A DNA stretch of 64,000 bases, from assembly GCA_037074705.1 (NCBI GenBank), contig CM073590.1, forward strand, positions 52,417,895 through 52,481,894, read 5' to 3'. Of the stretch, positions 56,986 through 64,000 are shown piece by piece. The notes beneath the pieces are model-generated. The model had not been told where the DNA came from. It worked only from the letters and a program-made list of their open reading frames with translations, and did no database searches. The translations under genes and the position numbers were made by a program. This DNA comes from Zhengitettix transpicula. Lineage: Eukaryota; Arthropoda; Insecta; Orthoptera; Tetrigidae. Position 1 is the stretch's first letter; each line of letters starts with the position of its first letter.

Positions 56986-59325
56986 ATTTTTAGTTCTATT
57001 GATATAGTATACTTTATGTTATTAATGTATATTTAGTGTCAGAAAACGTACCACTGTGTAGATAAAGTAATGAAACTGATATCATATATTATTTAAAAAA
57101 TATTTTCGCAAGACATCATAGACTGAAATACATTAATGTTTTAGTTGTCATGAGATATTAATCTTTGTAAATTAACGTAAATATTGCGTTTTAAAACAGT
57201 TTCGAGACAATGTACAATGAAAATTAGCTCGAAAAACGTTAATAGATAGTGTTACAATATTATTTTATCAAAATATCAAAATAAATGTAAGTTAATAATT
57301 TTAAATAAACTAACTTCAATTATTTGTTTTTTCATTTTTCAATATATGAATCTGTAACAATCAATTATTTGTATACAAAGAGAACCAGTATTATTTTTTA
57401 TATTTTCATATGGCCTATAAATTTGATGTTAGAAATCAAAATAATAATTTCTATTACATCTAATTTATAAGAACCTAAATCAAAAGTAAATAACAGTTAA
57501 TATCATGTGTTTGTATTTTGGTCTGCTTGTAAAAGGTAGAATTTTTTTATATTTATAGACGTATCATCAGCTAAGTTCTTTGCTGAATTTGGTGCACTTC
57601 AGTGTCGAGGACCTAATTTGTCGATATTTCTCAGTATGTCAAAATATATACACAATTTCCGTAACCTTTCCGGAATTCGAACCCGGGAAGTCTGAAATGA
57701 ATGAACGATATTGGAAATAATATTTTTGTTTCCGAACCTTTGAAATGTATTTGAGAAAATCACATATAAATCAACAGTGCTCCAAAATCTTAGAACCAAA
57801 ATTTATTAACATAATTCAACAAGACGCATTATTGTAATAATTTTACCTGACACGTTACGATTGTATCAAATAATTTGAAATGAAGTGTACCTCAAAGTAA
57901 CTCATTTAAAAAAATTTACGTACCATAATAATGTTAATTAACATACTGCTACATAAAATTTAATAAAATATTGTCCTTATAATAATTACATACTCTTTAG
58001 GTCAGGGTATCAAAGCTCACGCAACGAAAATCTAATAGTTTCGAAATATTGAAATTGCGCATGAAAATTTTACGTACTTTAAATGAATACTTACTAGGCC
58101 TACTTGTAGATGTATTTTTATTTCGAAAAGTGTTTGTAAATTTTGCGAATTAACGAGATAAGTTGATACTTGAAGGAGCAGGATCGTATTTTGTTAAAGT
58201 AATGCGAGATATGATTTCGTAAAGTTGTTTGTGCAACTTTGCAGGTCGGCGTGGAGGAAGCGGTGGTTTAAGGGAGAACTGATGGCTTTAAGGACAATTA
58301 GGGTCTCGAAACGGCCGTTAGGTTCTATTTGTAAATTCGGCTGTTAGTGTAGCAAAAACTAAACACGGCTGAAAAACGTGTTTTTTTAGAGAGAGAGAGA
58401 GAGAGAGAGGCGGGGGCGGGGGGTGGCGGAAGCTTACATCAGCTAAACTATCCAGACTTCTTGGGATGTTGTTAGATGAAAAACAACAACGGATTAATAA
58501 AGAAAGATATTTTATAGCGACTGTACAGAGTTTCTGATACGCAGATACAGCGCCGACAGTGAGGGAGATAATATGTCCGTGATCGTCTAGAAGTAGAATA
58601 GCTTTTACAAAATGTGAGAAATCACAATATCTATATAGTTTGGTGAAGCTTAACGTATCCGCGTGCCGAGGATACCATATACCGAGTAACCCGGCGAATA
58701 GATCCATGAATCAGTCCCTTATCACTCTTACACCAATGACGTCGTCAATTGCTTCTGAGGACTTCAATGTCCGCTAACAGTGCTACTCATTGTATCCCGA
58801 CGTATTAACACGAGTGAATAAATACGATGTTCTACCAGTCTACGTGTAAACTATAATTTCGTCGTAATATTTTCTGAATGGCCGCAGATATCCTGAGATA
58901 CGTCGTTGAGCGTGTCTCTTGGCACTATCAATTGTTTATTTAAATATATTATCAAAATGTTAAAGTTCAATATTTCTAAGAGAAATTTTTTATTGGTTCA
59001 GTGTAATAATTCGATAAATTTAACAAAAATAACCATTCTTAAACATCTGAGAATAAAAAGCCGACCGTAAGAACAATTGCTTCTTTGAAATGAAAGTTTC
59101 TTTAATCTAAATTTAACTTTAGGGAGTTTTGTGCATAATGTTTAATTTGTAATAATTCATACAGCCATGTGCAGAAAGTAAGTGTAATGTGATTTTTTGA
59201 GGGTTGGACACTAAGTGGTAGGGGCGGATCTCCGGACAGTGTGTGCGCCGTAGGAACACGGAAATGAAACCCGCCGAGTGCGAGCCACGTGCTGTGCTCC
59301 GCTTATTACTCGCGGGAGGAACAAC
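56986..59325. other. AT-rich interval, nothing recognised
   Basis: Contains a (GA)n run at 58388-58410 followed by a short G-rich run, and an isolated B-box-like GGGTTCGAATTCCGG (minus, 57669-57687). The frame at 58318-58707 runs through the GA repeat and is not a gene. Confidence 0.45.
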
Positions 59326-59329
59326 AACC

Positions 59330-59836
59330 GAATTTTTTTTGGGTGTAGACAGGCTATGTATAGGGTAATCCACATAGTAGCAACTCCCCTCTTATAGCAT
59401 AGGAAAGGAATTTGAAAGGGGGGATGCGGAAAGGTGGAGGAAGGTGGCCAAGGGTTAACTAGGGCCCCCGGGATATAGTTTAAGGTTTCTACCCGGCATT
59501 CGCCTAAAAGTAATGCAGGACAAACCCTATAAAAACCAGCATCAGGTAGGTCGGGCATTTGGTACTTGTCCCACGCCCTTCTGATAGCGGGTGAGGGGTT
59601 TGCTGTGGGGTCGCAGCTTACCCCTCGCCATGCTTTGGCCAGTTTAAGATGCAGCTGGCCGACTATTCCAATAGGAATAGCGGACAACTCTTACCGTATT
59701 CCCAAGGTCTACGACCCCGGAACATACAACTCTCAAAACAGACCGAGGTGCCTGGGCATGTGGGAACCTTAGTTCAAAAAAACCAGAGAGATGTGAGGGC
59801 ATCCCCAAAGGTAGCCCCCGCCAGAGCTCTCTGTCT
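59330..59836 (-). repeat. Family A, copy 11 (near full length)
   Basis: On the minus strand it starts GAGAGCTCTGGCGGGGGCTA and ends ...GCCTGTCTACACCC with eight A residues. It belongs to the same subfamily as copies 2 and 6. The sense frame shared with copy 6 is open here too (59211-59687 minus, running past the element end). Confidence 0.85.
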
Positions 59837-59850
59837 ACCGAAAAAAAATA

Positions 59851-60036
59851 TTTTTTTTTAGAGCAACATGCTACCTGAGGGTAATCCACGTTGAGCAACT
59901 TCCCTTTTATAGCATAGGAAGGGATTTGAAAGGGGGGATGCGGAAGGGTAGAGGAATATAGCCAAGGGTTAACTAGGGTCCCCGGGATATATTTTAAGGA
60001 TCCTAGCCGGCATTCGCCTAAAGAAATGCAGGGAAA
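59851..60036 (-). repeat. Family A, copy 12 (3' part)
   Basis: Minus strand, from CCCTGCATTTCTTTAGGCG to ...CAGGTAGCATGTTGCTCT plus a nine-A tail that touches the 5' end of copy 11. Two copies are therefore arranged head-to-tail on this strand. Confidence 0.8.
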
Positions 60037-60395
60037 ACGGTAAGAGTTGTTTGTTGTACCCATTGTAACAGTCGGCCAGCTGCCTCCTAAACTGGTCGTG
60101 GTACGGAGAAGGGAATGCTGCGTCTCCACTGAAATCTCCTCTCCCGCTATCGGAAGGGCGTGGGACAAGTACCAAATGCCCGACTTACCTGATGCAGGTT
60201 TTTCTAGGTTTTTCCCTACATCACCTTTAGACGAATTGCCGGGTAGGATCTTTAAATCATAGCCCGGGGTCCCTAGTTAACCCTTGGCTACCTTCCTGTA
60301 CCCTTCCGCATCCCCCCTTTCGTATCACTTCCTATGCTATTAAAGGGGAATTGCCCAACGTGGATTACCCTCATGTAGCCTGTTGCCCTAAAAAA
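60037..60395 (+). repeat. Family A, copy 13, opposed to copy 12
   Basis: Plus strand, from CGGTAAGAGTTGTTTGTTG to ...CATGTAGCCTGTTGCCCT plus A6. It abuts copy 12 with no spacer at about 60036, making an inverted junction. The mariner relic 4 begins directly after its A tail. Confidence 0.8.
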
Positions 60396-60404
60396 GTGGG
60401 TGGG

Positions 60405-60993
60405 TCGTCACCGAGCGTGCCTTCAATTCCCCATCTGCCAAAATATTCAAAACCACAATTTGACAAAAAACAACAACATGATATCAGTGTTTAGGGGCCA
60501 AATAGGCATAATTTTGTCGAATATATGCCTCAGTGGGAGACCACAAATTCCGGACGAAATTGTGAAACGCATGAAAAATTTCAAGAAGTGCATTCAAAAC
60601 AAAAGGGACGGTTAGTCTTGACGAGAGGAGTGTGCTTGTTGCACGACAACGCCCGTCCTCACACAGTCTTAGGCACCAAGGCGCTCCTGAACTCATTTGG
60701 TTGCGACGTTTTTGAACAACCACCCGTATTTTCCTGATTACCCTTCAGATTATCATATTTTTATCTCTCTGAAGGCTTGCATGGGTGGAGTTAAATTTTT
60801 AACTGACGAAAAGATGAAGAAAGTGGTTCTGAAGAGGATGAAGGAGCTGGCGGCAGAGTTCTTCGAGGGGGGAATAAAGAAGCTTGTGCGACATACTTTG
60901 AACGGGATGGCGATTACGTGGAAAAAGTATCATCAAGTGCTTGAACAATATCTGGCAATTTTTTTAAATACAATTTTTTTTAAAAAAATCTAG
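60405..60993 (+). pseudogene. mariner-type transposase relic 4 (C-terminal part)
   Basis: Plus-strand pieces in order: SGRPQIPDEIVKRMKNFKKC, then RGVCLLHDNARPHT (second catalytic Asp, 60640-60690), FGCDVFEQPPVFS, and after a shift FPDYPSDYHIFISLKACMGG (third Asp region, SPDLAPSDYH in relatives; one D kept), FLTDEKMKKV, ELAAEFFEGGIKKLV and a tail at 60993. The N-terminal DNA-binding part and the first Asp (GDETW) are absent. The break lies exactly at the end of Family A copy 13. Confidence 0.75.
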
Positions 60994-62180
60994 TAAACTT
61001 ACTCGGTGAAAATTCCACAATATTTCACAAGAAATTAAAGTATAATCTAAGAATGTTTTAGAGTTTTATATTCGAAGATAATAGTATGGCATTTTAGACC
61101 AGAACGCAATGATTTCAAGAAGTGAAGATAACTTAGTGATGGCAATAAGTGAATCTTTCAGTTCAATGTGGATAATTCACTCGTTCATCTACTTCATTGT
61201 TGTATTCTACACTCATTCACACCAATATGTGGCTTGATTAAATTCACAGTAGCTATGTCTTCACGAGTTTCCCTTACGGCGATCCAATCCTTAAATATTA
61301 TTCGTTTGGAATAATTTTGCAACTTTTAATGATTCACAAAATTTTCAAGACTTTCGGTAATTTAAGCGGTTTTTCTGGTTCAATCTGTTCTAGACAGAAA
61401 ATGGTAGTTTTATTAATCCAAAATGACTGAAGAATAATTCAAAAGTTGAAATCTATTCATATGTATGAAATATTTATAATAGAGTGCTGAAGCCAACAGC
61501 CCACGTACCCGATTTTATGATGATTGTCCTAAGGTGTGAAGAAATTCCAGGGACAAGTGAATTTGCTGTCGTATGAGATATTGTGATATAGAAACTGATT
61601 ATTGAATCAATTTCATTTGTCTATCACAATAATCAATGATAAAGAGTGATATTTAATATCCATCGATAAAAGTCAGATAAAAAAACACAAAATTTCTGAT
61701 TTACGGACTCTTAATATTTTTAAAGAAGTGAAGTACCTCAATACCCAAAGCCGAATATCCTGACCGATTATTGAACTTTTTTACTATAAAAGAGCTGAAT
61801 TGTATGCAAATTATTTCAAATTAGGAGATTAACATGTTGTATATTCAGTCAAATCCACCCTCGTTAATATTTCACATCTTCTTGTTTGTAATCTTTATGG
61901 GAAGTGGTTTTACAGTAGCGAAATATGTTACGTAGGGCTATCCTCAATGCAAGTTTCCCTTTAAGCCGCAAGGTATTTTGTGTTGGGCGATGTTAATTCC
62001 AGAGTAAACATTGTGTACATTCCTGATGTTGGTGTTTCGTTATCGATAACAGCTTTGTAGTTTTACATTCGATAATGGTGCTTAGGACATTGCGTCGTTT
62101 GTAGGGCCGTAGATAAAATGCGATATCTGTGAATGTGACACAGTTGAGAAGCAGTACATCTTAATCGTTTCGAATTCTTA
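60994..62180. other. AT-rich interval, nothing recognised
   Basis: No frame above 60 codons and no repeat matched. Confidence 0.45.
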
Positions 62181-62592
62181 CCTCCCTTACATTAGATGGG
62201 CGAGACCCGATTCCTTCCCGGTTCATTGCGGTAACTTTCAGGTCTATACATGACACAGCCCGATTCCTTCCCACTTGAAACTTCAGCGAGTCCCGATTAC
62301 TTCCCGTCGTATTGTTAAGACCTGGACGCCTTCATAACCTTAGCACCGAAAATAACAAAAAATAATTAATAGTATTCCCAAAACCTATCAACATTTTTCG
62401 GACAGGTTCTCAATTTTTACTGGTATTCCTTTATTCCAGGGACAGACATCGATTTATAATTTAGTTGGTAAGGAAATCGTTTGTGACCTAAAATTCCTTA
62501 GAAAGAATTTAAATTTAACTTTTAATTATTTTCATGGTGAGTTATTTTTCAGTAGTTTTTATCAAGAAATGTATTAAATATAGACTTAAAAA

Positions 62593-63191
62593 TCTATATA
62601 ATAAAAAAGGATGTATATTTGTATGTATGTATGTATGTATGTATGTATTTACGTTGTTCTTTATACAAATTTTATCGCGTGGACAGAATGCAACAAAAAT
62701 TGGTATACGTATTCTGCCAAAATCGAGAACCGGTACTGTGAGGGTGAGAAACGCCTAGCATACATGTGGAAAGAATTATAATTAAAAACCGTGATCATTA
62801 AATATTAAATTACTGCGCGCCAAGAGACAATGACGTCACGCGAGAGAAAGACGCAACGAACAAAGGAAATATCTCCTTTATTAGGAATGAACTAAAGCAG
62901 AAATATTTTATTTAAATAAAAAGTATAATTTTATACAGCAATATTCCATCGAATGATAATAAAGAAGAATTCGAATTACTTTACCATCCTTGGGGAAAAT
63001 GTAAGTTAATTTTCGCGCTGTATTAGTTGTGAGTCTAGCTAACAATTTCATCAATGTAATATTTCGTAATGTATGAAGACTGAGTGACGATTATATCCTG
63101 AAATACTCAAGGAATATATTTAAGTATTCAATTAAATACTTTTTCGAGTTTATATAAATAAGTACACAAGCAACGCCGGGCACCTAGCTAG
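62593..63191 (+). mobile_element. nonautonomous Helitron, copy 2
   Basis: Starts TCTATATAATAAAAAAGGAT and ends GCAACGCCGGGCACCTAG then CTAG, between A (62592) and T (63192). It has a (GTAT)n run at 62618-62647, then the shared CAACAAAAATTGGTATACGT block. It lacks Rep/helicase sequence. The 74-codon frame at 62534-62758 is a by-product. Ends and insertion site agree with copy 1 at 7068. Confidence 0.8.
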
Positions 63192-63334
63192 TATTAAATA
63201 ATCTGATAAATTAGCTACAAGAACATCTTTAAATTTTATTCTATTTTTCCATTTTTAAGGAGCATACAATTTGAACTATTAGATTTATTCAAATATTATT
63301 TATAATACAGTTTATGAATATTAATAAATTAAAA

Positions 63335-63385
63335 TAACAACGTTTTGGTACGAATTTGCATCTTCTTCAGGTTTTTAATTGTATA
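63335..63385 (-). repeat. degenerate Penelope-type terminus
   Basis: Minus strand: CTGAAGA (63364-63370), an unpaired 17-base spacer, then AAAACGTTGTT where GAAAC is expected. Retains the family's wording but probably not the ribozyme fold. Confidence 0.4.
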
Positions 63386-63930
63386 TGCTGATTTATTTTA
63401 ATGTTACTGAACCATTCACCTACAATGGGAAATAAATCCGGAAGCTTGCAGGTATAAGATACAATATAGTGACTGTTTTACTGGTTTTCAACATCATTTT
63501 AATATTTTTGTTTGATTGATTTGTTTAAGGTTTTTGTTTATTTGACGCACGTAGTAATTATAATCGTCACTTTAAGGTGAAAATATATTTTTATGACATT
63601 TATTAAATTGGGACGTTACCAGATTTTTTTTACCTCTGTGAACGATCGTTAAGGAATCGGTCGATCATTACGGCCCGCAGCTAGTTCTGGGAAGGAATCG
63701 GGAAATTCTCCATTAGATTACCTATTGAGCTGTAACTGCGAAAATGCGAAATCACAGATGCACAAATATCCGTACTGTCATATTAACGTCTATAGGTTAA
63801 CGTTTTTGAGAATTGACATATATTACAAAGTAGAATAACTGAAAATATGGAATTTCTGAAACTTAACTGTTACAATTACGACTTGCTTGCAGGTCTTTAA
63901 CAGACTCTAGAATAATTTTTTTTCCGCTTT

Positions 63931-64000
63931 GCCTCCTAAACTGGTTGAGGGACGGAGAATGGAATGCTGCGTCCCCACAGAAATTTCCTCTCCCGCTATC
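63931..64000 (+). repeat. Family A, copy 14 (cut by window end)
   Basis: Starts GCCTCCTAAACTGGTTGAGG and continues to the last base with CTCCTCTCCCGC-type text, so it begins in the middle of the element (5'-truncated) and continues beyond the window. Confidence 0.75.

Larger units (their letters stand above)
62185..63735. repeat. inverted CCCGATTCCTTCCC motif array (possible DNA element)
   Basis: CCCGATTCCTTCCC occurs at 62206 and 62259 (plus), with a variant CCCGATTACTTCCC at 62292. On the minus strand it occurs at 63689-63702, with a partial copy at 63651-63660. The context of the outer pair is also mirrored: ATTAGATGG.......CCCGATTCCTTCCC....TTCATTGCGG on the left, and CTAATGGAG...CCCGATTCCTTCCC on the right. 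This suggests terminal or subterminal inverted repeats of an element of about 1.5 kb that later received the Helitron at 62593-63191. Confidence 0.45.

Noticed and set aside
57669..57687. Possible tRNA/SINE B box (GGGTTCGAATTCCGG, minus)
   Set aside because: No A box, no cloverleaf and no tail were found; a single 11-base match is expected by chance in 64 kb on two strands.
58318..58707. 129-codon minus-strand frame
   Set aside because: Runs through the (GA)n and G-rich simple repeats, giving artificial S/L and P runs; no motif before or after.

Overview
This is a 64-kb stretch of AT-rich animal DNA, most likely from an insect. The evidence is its mix of mobile elements: several mariner transposases, a jockey-type LINE, an RTE-like LINE, Penelope-like elements with hammerhead-like termini, Helitrons, and gypsy-type retroelements with long LTRs. 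A cockroach- or termite-like (polyneopteran) genome would fit the high density of old elements, but that is a guess. I found no intact host gene, no convincing exon chain, no rRNA or functional tRNA gene and no CRISPR array. Almost all longer reading frames are decayed transposon proteins or chance frames inside repeats.

Layout. 1-2132: left part of a minus-strand LTR retroelement (coiled-coil gag-like frame, primer-binding-site-like block, LTR). 2133-3580: decayed sequence with a Penelope-like GIY-YIG trace. 3581-11320: a cluster of seven copies of one ~530-bp A-tailed SINE-like repeat ('Family A'), with one Helitron and one minisatellite. 12.5-22.1 kb: a degraded Helitron, Penelope-like termini, and three solo or partial LTRs (15605-16991, 19838-21212, 21289-22120). 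24.2-26.2 kb: a nonautonomous DNA element with ~180-bp inverted repeats, then a GC-rich 515-bp insert flanked by 16-bp direct repeats. 27.1-29.9 kb: a minus-strand LTR containing a perfect 70-bp-arm palindrome, then two more inverted-repeat structures. 30.4-32.2 kb: GC-richer decayed gypsy-type integrase region. 33.2-35.5 kb: RTE-like LINE. 37.7-39 kb: a coding-like tandem repeat and a jockey scrap. 41-42.3 kb: another Family A copy and a tandem repeat. 44.8-47.0 kb: Penelope-like reverse transcriptase with a mutated active site, cut by Family A. 48.6-50.4 kb: jockey LINE lacking the FADD block. 50.5-56.1 kb: three mariner relics, one split by a tandem-repeat block. 56.3-61 kb: four more Family A copies and a fourth mariner. 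62.2-63.7 kb: an inverted-motif structure holding a clean Helitron. The window ends inside another Family A copy.

The elements do not form a pathway. What connects them is nesting and shared signals: Family A lands in or beside other transposons, four LTRs share the same U5 motif and a TGTA...TACA end structure, and Penelope-type hammerhead-like termini recur about nine times on both strands. The strongest candidate for something undescribed is Family A. It has a 5' terminal hairpin in at least two copies, target-site duplications, an A-rich tail, two 5' subfamilies and a shared ~115-codon sense frame. All family assignments come from reading motifs by eye.
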